DNA from: Butyricicoccus sp. Marseille-Q5471
Lineage (GTDB): Bacteria > Bacillota > Clostridia > Oscillospirales > Butyricicoccaceae
Direction of reading: 5' to 3'
Assembly: GCF_951230135.1 (NCBI RefSeq)
Contig: NZ_CATNVC010000001.1
Span: 416,608-480,607 of the forward strand
Length of the DNA stretch: 64,000 bases
The notes below the pieces were generated by a model. That model did not search any database. It worked only from the letters and a program-made list of their open reading frames with translations, and was not told the DNA's origin. Positions 1-7,474 of the stretch are shown piece by piece (position 1 is the stretch's first letter; each line of letters opens with the position of its first letter). The position numbers and the translations under genes are program-made.

Positions 1-611
1 GCGTTAACAGTCAGCTTGCCGCCTGCGATTTTTAAATCGTTGTCGCAGGACAGGCCGTCGTCCGCAGCGTCAATGTTCAGCGTCAGCTCATCGACCGTGA
101 TGCTCGATTCTGCCGCGCCCTTGATGCCGTTTTTGAAGTTGCCGTCGACCGTCAGCGCGCCTGCGCCACTGAGCGACAGACTGCCGCCGGTTTTGACCTT
201 GATGGCCGCATTTTCGTCATTCGCCGCAGCCGAGTCGGCGACTGTGTTCTTCGTGCCGGATGCCGCTACCAGATTGGCCTCCGCGCCCTTGTTGACCGTA
301 ATCGCCGAGGTGGCGGTCGAGGTCAGCGTCAGGCCGCTGAGCACCAGCGTCACGTCCTCCACGTCCTTTTTGACGGTGATTGTGCCATCACTGCACGAGC
401 CGGAAAAGACATAGGTGCCAGCGGCGGTGATTGCGACGGCTGTTCCGTCGATTTCAAAGCCGTTATACTTGCCCGAGCCGCTTGCCGCGCTCGAGGTAAA
501 GGAAATCATGGTTGCGTTGTCGGTCGTGTAGCTGGTCGCCGCGCAGGCGACGGTCGGCAGCAGGCCTGCCGCAACCGCAGCGACCAACAGACCGGATAAT
601 ACTCGTTTCAT
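1..611 (-). CDS. Secreted carbohydrate-binding domain protein (DUF4353-like), partial
   Basis: Only the N-terminal ~203 residues are present; the frame runs off base 1 without a stop. It begins with a signal peptide (MKRVLSG, then a hydrophobic core, with an ACA-A type I cleavage site near residue 24). The remainder is rich in Ala, Gly, Ser, Thr and Asp, with recurring short beta-strand units such as SLSLSGAGALTV and ITVDELTLNID. This is the pattern of the DUF4353 carbohydrate-binding family, thought to form a stacked beta structure. The ATG at 611 has AGGAGG upstream. It lies 11 bases after the DUF4956 gene, in a set (VTC, DUF4956, carbohydrate-binding, often CotH) that commonly travels together. 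I infer an exported or wall-bound partner of that polymer module. The ligand is unknown. Confidence 0.75.
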   Translation of the reverse strand, partial: MKRVLSGLLVAAVAAGLLPTVACAATSYTTDNATMISFTSSAASGSGKYNGFEIDGTAVAITAAGTYVFSGSCSDGTITVKKDVEDVTLVLSGLTLTSTATSAITVNKGAEANLVAASGTKNTVADSAAANDENAAIKVKTGGSLSLSGAGALTVDGNFKNGIKGAAESSITVDELTLNIDAADDGLSCDNDLKIAGGKLTVN

Positions 612-622
612 GTTGCTCCTCC

Positions 623-1300
623 TTATAATGTTTCGCGCAGCGTCGGCACCTTGCCGCAGACAATGTCCAGATTGCCGTTGCGGCAGCGAACCGCGTCCAG
701 CAGCTCCTTCTCAATCTCCGACGATTTGAGCGTGATGTGATAATGCAGATTGTACAGGCTGCCCATATTGGTCGTGCGCACCGAAATCAGCTCGGCATGG
801 CGGGTGTACTGCTCAAACAAATCGTCGAACAGGCCGGTATAATCAAGGTTTTCGGGGATGGTGATTTTCAGTTCCTTTTCCTCGCAGGGCTTGACGCCGA
901 AGGACAGCAGGCTGTACAGCAGCAGCAGCGCGCACACGGCCACGCCTACAATGACAGCCACGCCCACATATCCCATACCGGTCGCAAGGCCGAGGGTCAT
1001 GGTCAGGAAAATGCAGGTGATGTCCCGCGCCGTGCCTGCCGCCGAGCGGAAGCGCACCAGACTGAACGCACCCGCGACCGCAACGCCCGCGCCGAGGTTT
1101 CCGTTGACTAACAGAATAATCGACTGCACCAGAATGGGCAGCAGCGCTAGTGTAATCGCCATGGACTGGGTGGAATGGTTTTTGAACATGTAAACCGCCG
1201 CGACCAATGCGCCGAGGGCGAGTGAGACGACGGTGCAGATGAGAAATCCTTGCGCGGTCAGTCCCGCGGACAGGATAGAGCCAAATAAAATGTCAGGCAC
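623..1300 (-). CDS. DUF4956 membrane protein
   Basis: A 225-residue protein. The first ~130 residues hold four hydrophobic segments (around VVSLALGALVAAVY, LALLPILVQSIILLV, the FLTMTLGLATG region and VAVIVGVAVCALLLL), with the conserved FSLVRFRSAAGTARDI segment between them. The C-terminal ~85 residues are a soluble, ferredoxin-like fold. This matches DUF4956, a family of unknown function almost always encoded beside VTC polyphosphate-polymerase domains. I chose the GTG at 1300 because AGGAGG lies about 9 bases upstream; the frame is open further upstream but without a site. The start overlaps the last 8 bases of the VTC gene, so the two are probably translationally coupled. Inference: membrane partner of the VTC enzyme. 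The biochemical role is not known. Confidence 0.85.
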   Translation of the reverse strand: MPDILFGSILSAGLTAQGFLICTVVSLALGALVAAVYMFKNHSTQSMAITLALLPILVQSIILLVNGNLGAGVAVAGAFSLVRFRSAAGTARDITCIFLTMTLGLATGMGYVGVAVIVGVAVCALLLLYSLLSFGVKPCEEKELKITIPENLDYTGLFDDLFEQYTRHAELISVRTTNMGSLYNLHYHITLKSSEIEKELLDAVRCRNGNLDIVCGKVPTLRETL

Positions 1301-2015
1301 AGGTGATTTCCTCCTTTTGTTTCTGCGCCAGCGAACGCTGGTACGCAAGGCCGTATTTCGAAAAGCTGACGGGAAAAATCCGAAGCTCCGACAGCGCGCG
1401 GGCAAGCCACAGCGGGGTGGTGCCGGGGATTTTAATCTCCATCAGGCAGGTGCCGGGTTCGAGCAGCTGCTCCCCCCATGCGCCCGCCTTCAGGTCAAGC
1501 CGATCCTGCCGCCAGCGGATGTTCGCATCAAAAGTGACGCGCAGATCGGGCTGATACTGGTCAAACAGCGCAAGCCTGTCATAAAAGATACACATTGCGG
1601 GCTGCAGTTCGCCATAAAACTGCTTGATCCAGTCAATCTCGCGGATAATCTGGCTGTCCGTGGGCGGCAGCTCGCTTCCGCAAAGATAGCCGACCGCCTC
1701 GTCATAGGCCATGGCCGCGCGGCGCTTGTAAACCACGCCCGCGAATTTCTTTTTGATTTCGGCAAAGGCTTCGGTATCCTCTCCCGGCGTTTTGTAGCAG
1801 CGCAGCCGCAGCTTCTCCTTATATGCCGGTTTGTCCAGTGACCGACGCACCAGCTTAAAGTCCGGCGTATCAAAATAAATGTTGCCGATGGTCGATTCCG
1901 CGAAACGGTCGCGCACCATGCGGTCCGCCAACACCTCGCCGAGCGCATCATACTGCGCCTGCGTCAAGAGATATTTCTTTTCGTATCGCCTGAATACGTC
2001 CTGATATGTACTCAT
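1293..2015 (-). CDS. VTC-domain polyphosphate polymerase-like protein
   Basis: A 240-residue VTC domain, the fold of the yeast vacuolar polyphosphate polymerase Vtc4 and of the CYTH-like triphosphate tunnel. The tunnel signature is visible: RYEKKYLLT near the start, NIYFDTPD, the basic strand KEKLRLRCY, EIKKKF, VYKRR and LMEIKIPG, giving the alternating Arg/Lys and Glu residues that bind triphosphate and metal. No transmembrane segment is present, so it is cytosolic or held at the membrane through DUF4956. The ATG at 2015 has AGGAGG about 9 bases upstream. It is the first gene of a VTC-DUF4956-carbohydrate-binding operon. In bacteria the product of these domains has rarely been shown, so polyphosphate synthesis is a family-based guess. 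Confidence 0.85.
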   Translation of the reverse strand: MSTYQDVFRRYEKKYLLTQAQYDALGEVLADRMVRDRFAESTIGNIYFDTPDFKLVRRSLDKPAYKEKLRLRCYKTPGEDTEAFAEIKKKFAGVVYKRRAAMAYDEAVGYLCGSELPPTDSQIIREIDWIKQFYGELQPAMCIFYDRLALFDQYQPDLRVTFDANIRWRQDRLDLKAGAWGEQLLEPGTCLMEIKIPGTTPLWLARALSELRIFPVSFSKYGLAYQRSLAQKQKEEITCA

Positions 2016-2120
2016 GGGGGTTCGCCTCCTGTTTGTTTTGCTCTTTGCTATATCATTCGGCGCGCCGCTTCGAAATTTTGGGGTGCTGCTGAAAATTTCT
2101 GAAATTATTTTTTTGCAAAC

Positions 2121-2150
2121 AAAAAAAGAGCCGCCCTTTTGGGCAGCTCT
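2121..2150 (-). terminator. Intrinsic terminator of the AGCS symporter gene
   Basis: Stem of AGAGC and GCCC paired with GGGC and GCTCT around a four-base loop (one mismatch). On the minus strand it is followed by seven T residues. It lies just past the stop codon at 2162. Confidence 0.85.
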
Positions 2151-2161
2151 TCGCTGTTTGT

Positions 2162-3550
2162 TTATTTGTCCACGACCGGAATCGGCGTTTCGTCTTTTTC
2201 ATCGAGATGCGCTAAGTAATGCTTAGTCTCCTTCGCAATCACACCGGACAGCAGCAGCACCGCGACCAGGTTCGGAATCGCCATCAACGCGTTGAGGATG
2301 TCGGCAATTGTCCAAACAAGGTCAAGCGCCAGCACCGGACCGACAACCACGATTGCAATGAAGATAACCTTATACGGCAGGATTGCCTTCTTGCCGAACA
2401 GATACTCTGCGCAGCGCTCGCCGTAGTACGACCAGCCGAGGATGGTGGAATACGCAAAGGTAATGATACCGATGACCAGAATCAGCGGTCCGAACACCGG
2501 AATCTGCGAGAACGCCGCCGTCGTCATCTGGCCGCCGTTTTGAATCATATCCATATTGATGTCCGGGTTTTTCATAATGGTCGTAACAAGCACCAGACCG
2601 GTCATCAGGCACACGACAACCGTATCCCAGAACGTGCCGGTTGCGGAGACGAGCGCCTGCCGAACGGGATTGCGGGTTTGCGCGGCGCTTGCGACCAGCG
2701 GCGCCGAGCCCATGCCGGATTCATTGGAAAACAGGCCGCGTGCCACGCCGTACTGCATAGCCATCATGATGCCGCGGCCGACCAGACCGCCTGCGACCGA
2801 GCCGGGCGTGAACGCCAGCGTCAGAATCGCCTTGACGGCGGGCAGGATAAAGTCCCAGTTAAGGCATAGGATAATGACACAGCCCAGCACATAGAACACC
2901 GCCATAAAGGGCACCAGCTTTTCGCAGACGGTTGCAATGGACTTGATGCCGCCGATAATGACAACCGCTGTGATGAGGCCGAACACAATGCCGATAGCGA
3001 TAGACGGAATGGTGAAATTCGGCGTATTGCTCTGAATCACCTCAGCGATCGCGTTGATTTGCGTGCCGCAGCCGATGCCAAACGAGGCCAGCACGGCGAA
3101 CAGCGCAAAAATCACACCAAGCCATTTCATATTCAGGCCGCGCTCCAGCGCGTACATCGCGCCGCCCTGCATGCGGCCGTCCTTCGTCTGCACGCGGTAC
3201 TTGACCGCAATCAGGCTTTCCGCGTACTTGGTGGCAATGCCGAATACGCCCGTCAGCCAACACCAGAGCACCGCGCCCGGACCGCCGATGAACACAGCCG
3301 TGCCCACGCCGATGATATTGCCCGTACCGATGGTCGACGCCAGCGCGGTGGTCAATGCCTGAAACTGGCTGACATCGCCCGGCGAATCCGGATCCTTCGT
3401 GACCGATAGTTTGATGCCAGTCAATGTTTTGCGCTGAATGAAGCCGGTGCGGAATGTCATGAACAAGTGAGTGCCCAGAAGCAGCACAATCATCGGCAGC
3501 CCCCAGATCCAGGTGTCGATTCGACCCATCAGCTCAGAAAATGCTTCCAT
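2162..3550 (-). CDS. AGCS family sodium:alanine/glycine symporter
   Basis: A 462-residue integral membrane protein with the alanine/glycine:cation symporter signature. The early segment reads LPMIVLLLGTHLFMTFRTGF, followed by ALTTALASTIGTGNIIGVGTA and FIGGPGAVLWCWLTG, then TKYAESLIAVKYR. About eleven hydrophobic segments follow. The family imports alanine or glycine (sometimes D-alanine) with Na+ across the cytoplasmic membrane. The length is normal for the family. The ATG at 3550 has a GGGGAG-type site. The gene is monocistronic: its own promoter (3721-3749), a structured leader ending in a terminator-like hairpin (3582-3611), and a downstream terminator. AGCS genes are often under glycine riboswitches, but the leader here does not show a clear glycine aptamer. 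Confidence 0.93.
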   Translation of the reverse strand: MEAFSELMGRIDTWIWGLPMIVLLLGTHLFMTFRTGFIQRKTLTGIKLSVTKDPDSPGDVSQFQALTTALASTIGTGNIIGVGTAVFIGGPGAVLWCWLTGVFGIATKYAESLIAVKYRVQTKDGRMQGGAMYALERGLNMKWLGVIFALFAVLASFGIGCGTQINAIAEVIQSNTPNFTIPSIAIGIVFGLITAVVIIGGIKSIATVCEKLVPFMAVFYVLGCVIILCLNWDFILPAVKAILTLAFTPGSVAGGLVGRGIMMAMQYGVARGLFSNESGMGSAPLVASAAQTRNPVRQALVSATGTFWDTVVVCLMTGLVLVTTIMKNPDINMDMIQNGGQMTTAAFSQIPVFGPLILVIGIITFAYSTILGWSYYGERCAEYLFGKKAILPYKVIFIAIVVVGPVLALDLVWTIADILNALMAIPNLVAVLLLSGVIAKETKHYLAHLDEKDETPIPVVDK

Positions 3551-3714
3551 TTACGTCTCCCCTTTTTGTTTGTGAAATATTAAAAGGGAGTGAAGCCACG
3601 GCTTCCCTCCCTAAAAAACAACACAAATATGCGCGTGCCGCAACGCCGCGCCGGTCTCTCGTGTTATGAGAGTCTGCGTGTTTCGTGCGCCCCATTGCAC
3701 CCGAACCGCAATTT
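3551..3714 (-). promoter_or_regulatory. Structured 5' leader with attenuator-like terminator before the AGCS gene
   Basis: This fills most of the 3551-3874 gap. About 165 transcribed bases precede the start codon. Reading the minus strand: a hairpin CTCTC/GAGAG (plus 3652-3672 area), then a GC-rich GCGCG/CGCGC hairpin, then a strong stem GGGAG-GAAGCC paired with GGCTTC-CTCCC (plus 3586-3611, one mismatch). Four T residues follow that stem, about 30 bases before the ATG. This is the layout of a transcription-attenuating riboswitch or leader. I could not match it to a named class. Confidence 0.5.
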
Positions 3715-3720
3715 TAGATT

Positions 3721-3749
3721 ATTATACCGTATCACCCAATTAAATGCAA
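3721..3749 (-). promoter_or_regulatory. Sigma-70 promoter for the AGCS gene
   Basis: Minus strand: -35 TTGCAT (3744-3749), 17-base spacer, perfect -10 TATAAT (3721-3726). Confidence 0.75.
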
Positions 3750-3816
3750 GAACTTCTTTGTCTCCCTGCATTTTCTTTTCTCCGAAAAAACTTTGAAAGA
3801 AAATTATAAATAGTTG

Positions 3817-3845
3817 TTGACAACACTGTCGAACCGTGGTATTCT
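3817..3845 (+). promoter_or_regulatory. Sigma-70 promoter for tRNA-Arg
   Basis: Perfect -35 TTGACA (3817-3822), 17-base spacer, -10 TATTCT (3840-3845), ending 29 bases before the tRNA 5' end. Confidence 0.75.
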
Positions 3846-3874
3846 AATTAGGCAGTCAACTGAGACCGCAAAAC

Positions 3875-3951
3875 GCGCCAGTAGCTCAGCTGGATAGAGT
3901 GTTTGGCTACGAACCAAAAGGTCGGGGGTTCGAATCCCTTCTGGCGTACCA
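3875..3951 (+). tRNA. tRNA-Arg (anticodon ACG)
   Basis: A 77-base cloverleaf with the CCA end encoded. The acceptor stem GCGCCAG pairs with CTGGCGT (terminal G-T wobble). The D-loop contains AGCTCAGCTGGATAGAG. The anticodon stem TTTGG/CCAAA encloses CTACGAA, giving anticodon ACG, whose A34 is normally deaminated to inosine to read CGU, CGC and CGA. The T-arm is GGGGGTTCGAATCCC-like. The tRNA has its own promoter and terminator. I see no integrase or duplicated 3' end nearby, so it is not marking an integrated element here. Confidence 0.97.
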
Positions 3952-3956
3952 AATTA

Positions 3957-3989
3957 AACCGTTGTTTCATCCGAAATGACGGTTTTTTT
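3957..3989 (+). terminator. Intrinsic terminator of tRNA-Arg
   Basis: A 12-base stem (AACCGT, then TGTTTC pairing with GAAATG by wobble, ACGGTT) with loop ATCC, followed by seven T residues. Confidence 0.9.
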
Positions 3990-4101
3990 GTATTTATTTT
4001 GAGTTTCACTTTGATCCAGTCTCCAATTTTATGACCATTCCGCGGCTGCCGCAATGTGCTCATGTTAATCAGCAACGTGCTCTTGGCACGTAAAAGAAAA
4101 G

Positions 4102-4132
4102 GGCAGGTGCTTTTCCCATGAAAGCGCCTGTC
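4102..4132. terminator. Bidirectional terminator hairpin downstream of the Gfo/Idh operon
   Basis: A 12-base stem (GGCAGGTGCTTT with AAAGCGCCTGTC, two wobble pairs) flanked by A-rich and T-rich runs, so it can end transcripts from either side. The surrounding 3990-4184 holds no other gene that I can support. Confidence 0.75.
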
Positions 4133-4184
4133 TTTTTCTTTTGGATTTCTCCGCACTATAATATGCATCCTGATGTATGAGCTA

Positions 4185-5330
4185 TCAATCCTCGCCGACA
4201 TTTACCCAGATGTTTCCATTGGCATTTGATTTCAGGCACGCATCCACAAATTCGATGCCGCGCACCCCATCCTCCACCGTCGGATAGCGCAAAGTGCCTG
4301 CATCGCCGCCTGACTTTTTCGCAATCAGATTCGCACAATAGCCGTGATAGATGTTTCCAAACGCCTCATAGAAACCTTCAATATGCCCCGACGGCAGGCG
4401 GCAGAGCTCCTTCGCGGAGGGATAGAGGTAGTCGCGGTTGTTGGTGTAAATCTGCGGCGGCTGATTGATGCGCGTGACGCGCAGCTCCCATGGCTTCAGG
4501 TGCGTCCACTCAATCGATCCTTTTTCGCCGAAAACCCGGACGGTCAGCTCGGTTTCGTGCCCCATCGCTACCTGCGAGGTCCAAATGAGGCCCGGCACGC
4601 CGCCGTCGAACTCAACGAGCATCTGCGCGTTCGTTTCCAGCGGCACATCTGCGGGAATGCGGTCAAACCGCGCGATAACGCGCTTTGGGTGCATGCCGGT
4701 CATCTTGGAAATCAGACATTCCACATGCGTGCCAATGTCCGCACAGCAACCGGATTCGCCCGACCTCTTGGGATCATGCCGCCATGTTGCCTGCTCCGAA
4801 TGTTCGGAAATCAGCGAAACCGCCAGCCATTCTTGCGGGTATTCGCCTTGAATTGTGGTGATTTTCCCAATTTCGCCCGCATCAATCATCTCGCGCGCCT
4901 GTCGAATCATTGCATAACCGGTATAGGTGTAGGTCACGCCGAATTGCAGATCTTTTTCCTTCGCAAGCGCAGCCAGCTCGCGTCCCTGCGCTGCATTCAG
5001 TGCAAGCGGCTTGTCACAAACGACGTGGATTCCCTTTTCAAGGAAGTATTTTGCAATGGGGTAATGGGTGTCGTTGGGCGTGACGATTGTCACAAAATCA
5101 ATGCCGTCCTCGCGTGCGGATTCCGCATCCGCCATTTCGGTATAGCTGTGATATACCCGCGACAGGTCTGCCACGTTCCATTTCTCCGCGCACGACAGGT
5201 TTTGCTCGCTCTTGCGCGTAAAGCACCCTGCCACGAGCACCGCCAAATCGTCCATGAGCGCACCGTGCCGGTGCACATCACCAATGAATGCACCGTTACC
5301 GCCGCCCACCATGCCAAATTTCAATTTCAT
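4185..5330 (-). CDS. Gfo/Idh/MocA family NAD(P)-dependent oxidoreductase
   Basis: A 381-residue sugar or cyclitol dehydrogenase. The N-terminal Rossmann fold carries MVGGGNGAFIGDVHR, a glycine-rich dinucleotide motif of the GGGxGAFIG subtype. The catalytic-lysine motif is CDKP (residues ~114-117) in place of the usual EKP. The C-terminal alpha/beta domain carries DIGTHVECL, supplying the Asp and His of the active site. This subtype includes dehydrogenases that oxidise a ring hydroxyl of sugars or anhydrosugars; the substrate cannot be read from sequence. The ATG at 5330 has AGGAGG upstream. It is the last gene of a four-gene minus operon with iolG-like, iolI-like and SSS genes. A close paralog is at 49578-50711, sharing the CDKP variant. 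Confidence 0.87.
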   Translation of the reverse strand: MKLKFGMVGGGNGAFIGDVHRHGALMDDLAVLVAGCFTRKSEQNLSCAEKWNVADLSRVYHSYTEMADAESAREDGIDFVTIVTPNDTHYPIAKYFLEKGIHVVCDKPLALNAAQGRELAALAKEKDLQFGVTYTYTGYAMIRQAREMIDAGEIGKITTIQGEYPQEWLAVSLISEHSEQATWRHDPKRSGESGCCADIGTHVECLISKMTGMHPKRVIARFDRIPADVPLETNAQMLVEFDGGVPGLIWTSQVAMGHETELTVRVFGEKGSIEWTHLKPWELRVTRINQPPQIYTNNRDYLYPSAKELCRLPSGHIEGFYEAFGNIYHGYCANLIAKKSGGDAGTLRYPTVEDGVRGIEFVDACLKSNANGNIWVNVGED

Positions 5331-5375
5331 CGTCTTTTCCTCCTGCCGAAATTCTCAGATCCAATTCTTTATATC

Positions 5376-5410
5376 AATAAGAGACTCGACAAAATGCCGA
5401 GTCTCTTATT
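5376..5410. repeat. Perfect 13-base inverted repeat between the two dehydrogenase genes
   Basis: Arms AATAAGAGACTCG and CGAGTCTCTTATT separated by nine bases. The T-run after it on the minus strand is broken, so it may be a leaky terminator or an mRNA-stabilising stem for the upstream gene. Confidence 0.6.
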
Positions 5411-5448
5411 TAATATAAGCCGTCAATGCATAATTGTCACGATCAAAT

Positions 5449-6471
5449 TTATGCGAGGATTTCGGAAAGCTTGACCGAACGCCCTTCCTGATAGGACTTG
5501 GCCGCTGCCATGGCGATTGCAACCGGCATCAGGCCGTCCTTGCTGCCAACCGGAACCGCCGTATCATGCAGGATGGCGTCGCAGAAATCCTTCGCCTCCT
5601 GAATAAACGCATTATTGTAACGCTCAAGGAAGAACCAGGTCGGCTTTGCAACTTCCACTCCCTCATTCGTAGAAATCATCGCGGTATCATCCAAATCGTT
5701 AGCAACCTGTACGCAACCCTTGTCGCAATGTACTTCCGTGCGCTGGTCATAACCATAGTGCGAGGCACGGCTGTTGTCGATAACGCCAATTGCGCCATTC
5801 TCAAATTTGAGCATGATAATTGCGGTATCCACATCGTTGTACTTGTCATATCCCTGACCCGACAGCGCTGCGCCGTATGCGCACACCTCCGTTACCTCGG
5901 AGCATGACAGGTATCTGACCATGTCAAAATCATGAATGGTCATATCCATAAAGATCCCGCCGGAGGTTGCAATATACTCCATCGGCTGATGATCGGGGTC
6001 ACGAGAACACACCTTGATGATGTGGGGCTGTCCCAGCTTGCCGGAAGCGACAACGTCATGCACCTTCTTATGATTATGGTCAAAGCGGCGAACAAAACCG
6101 ACCTGCAGCTTTACGCCGGCATCCTCAACTGCCCGAATCGCCTTGCGAATCTCATTTAAATCGGTGTGAACCGGCTTTTCGCAGAAAACATGCTTGCCCG
6201 CTGCTGCCGCGCGCTGAATCATTTCCGCGTGTGCATCAGTAGAGGTGCAGACGAACACCGCCTCAATCTCCGGATTTTCGAAAATATCCTGCGGGTCTTT
6301 CGAGTATTTGGTAATGCCCAGGCCTTGGGCAAATGCAACTGCATCCTCATTCAGAAACGGATCCGCAATTGCCACCACTTCTGCTTCCGGCACGGACTGC
6401 ACCAGATTGGTGATATGCAGGCGGCCGATGCGGCCCGCACCCAAAACACCGATTTTCACTTTCTTTGCCAT
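5449..6471 (-). CDS. iolG: Inositol 2-dehydrogenase-like Gfo/Idh/MocA oxidoreductase
   Basis: A 340-residue enzyme predicted to oxidise myo-inositol (or a related cyclitol or sugar) to the 2-keto form with NAD+. The Rossmann motif is GVLGAGRIGRLH, the lysine motif FCEKPV, and the active-site segment GGIFMDMTIHDFDM has the Asp and His typical of inositol dehydrogenases of the Rhizobium type. VGFVRRFD is also characteristic. The start is the ATG at 6471, which has GAGGAGG eight bases upstream; the frame extends to a TTG at 6489 that overlaps this site and is unlikely. It sits between the IolI-like gene (24-base gap) and the other Gfo/Idh gene. No iolB, iolC, iolD or canonical iolE is present, so a full myo-inositol pathway is not shown here. 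Confidence 0.85.
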   Translation of the reverse strand: MAKKVKIGVLGAGRIGRLHITNLVQSVPEAEVVAIADPFLNEDAVAFAQGLGITKYSKDPQDIFENPEIEAVFVCTSTDAHAEMIQRAAAAGKHVFCEKPVHTDLNEIRKAIRAVEDAGVKLQVGFVRRFDHNHKKVHDVVASGKLGQPHIIKVCSRDPDHQPMEYIATSGGIFMDMTIHDFDMVRYLSCSEVTEVCAYGAALSGQGYDKYNDVDTAIIMLKFENGAIGVIDNSRASHYGYDQRTEVHCDKGCVQVANDLDDTAMISTNEGVEVAKPTWFFLERYNNAFIQEAKDFCDAILHDTAVPVGSKDGLMPVAIAMAAAKSYQEGRSVKLSEILA

Positions 6472-6495
6472 GATAAGTATCCTCCTCAATAATCG

Positions 6496-7332
6496 TTAAT
6501 GATGTAAAAATGCCGCGCACTTCTTTGCGCCCATGCAGATAACGTCCTCCGCGTCCATCTCCCAGTATGCCGGGCGGAACAGCTCAAGGCAGGCCGGACC
6601 GTGATAGCCGACCTCCATGACCTTTTTTGAAATTGCAGCAACCGGAATGCAGCCTTCCCCCGGCATGATGCGGTGACAGTGATCCAATACGCGCAGCGGA
6701 AGGTCTTCGCAGTCATTGATGTGATAAACGAACAGCTTATCCTGCGGAATCTGCGCAATATACTCCAAATCCGCGCACTTATCGTGCATATAGAAGTTGA
6801 TGCAGTCCACCGTCAGTCCGACGCTCGCGCGGTCAACCGCCTGTACAATCTCAAGTGCCTGCCGAATGGAGTTGCAGCACCAACGGCGGTCGCCAATCGG
6901 CTCAAACGCGCAGCGCACACCGTACGGCTCTGCGATGTCCGCCAGTCGGTTGAGCACCTTGACCGAGTCCTCAAACACTTCCTGCTCGGTTTTGCGATCC
7001 ATGTCCGGCCCCATGGTCGGAACAACAATCATGTACGGATTGCCGATTGCCTGCGCAACCTCGCACCCGAAGGTAAAGAGCTCCACCAATTCGTTCCACT
7101 GCTCGGGCGTGTTGAAATTAATGTTCTCGATTGAGTTAAACGCAAATGGTTTCAGATGGCTTTTGTCGAAAAAGGCCTTTAAATCATCAATTGTGTGCGT
7201 CTTAAAATACTCCTGAAGCATGTCCAGCCGCAGTTCAATGAAATCGTAGCCATACTTTTCGCACAGAATTAAGTCTCGCTCCACGCTGGAGTTTTCCTTG
7301 CAGGTAGCTTCGTTAAATCCTAACTTTAACAT
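6496..7332 (-). CDS. iolI: IolI-like TIM-barrel isomerase (2-keto-myo-inositol isomerase family)
   Basis: A 278-residue AP-endonuclease-2-type TIM barrel. It begins LKLGFNEATCKENSS, then LCEKYGYDFIELRLD, closely following the pattern of Bacillus IolI, which interconverts 2-keto-myo-inositol and 1-keto-D-chiro-inositol. Metal ligands are expected in IAEPYGVRCAFEPIG (Glu), VDCINF (Asp), VYHINDCED (His/Asp) and CLELFRPAYW (Glu). The ATG at 7332 has AAGGAG nine bases upstream; the upstream in-frame TTG at 7341 falls inside that spacing and is rejected. The gene lies between the SSS symporter and iolG in one minus-strand operon. Exact substrate is inferred from family and neighbours; a broader keto-sugar isomerase is possible. 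Confidence 0.82.
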   Translation of the reverse strand: MLKLGFNEATCKENSSVERDLILCEKYGYDFIELRLDMLQEYFKTHTIDDLKAFFDKSHLKPFAFNSIENINFNTPEQWNELVELFTFGCEVAQAIGNPYMIVVPTMGPDMDRKTEQEVFEDSVKVLNRLADIAEPYGVRCAFEPIGDRRWCCNSIRQALEIVQAVDRASVGLTVDCINFYMHDKCADLEYIAQIPQDKLFVYHINDCEDLPLRVLDHCHRIMPGEGCIPVAAISKKVMEVGYHGPACLELFRPAYWEMDAEDVICMGAKKCAAFLHH

Positions 7333-7405
7333 ATGTAGCAACTCCTTTTTACCGCTTGCGGTACACCCTTTTTACAAGTGAATACCGCATTGCTTTTTGA
7401 AACAA

Positions 7406-7439
7406 GCGCAGCCGCGGCCGAATTTCGGTCGCGGTGCGC
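7406..7439. repeat. GC-rich hairpin between the SSS and iolI-like genes
   Basis: GCGC and an 11-base arm CCGCGGCCGAA pair with TTCGGTCGCGG and GCGC. No T-run follows on the minus strand, so it looks like an intercistronic stabilising or processing stem, not a terminator. Confidence 0.55.
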
Positions 7440-7474
7440 CATCGGTACTATGTAAAACGTCCCGTCCGGCGTGG

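Noticed and set aside
3551..3714. Glycine riboswitch before the AGCS gene
   Set aside because: The conserved glycine-aptamer core segments are not recognisable; only hairpins and a terminator-like stem are supported.
3875..3951. tRNA-Arg as integration site of a mobile element
   Set aside because: No integrase, no repeated tRNA 3' end and no phage or conjugation genes within the window.
3848..4201. 117-codon minus-strand frame across tRNA-Arg
   Set aside because: It runs through the antisense of a tRNA and its terminator and has no ribosome site.
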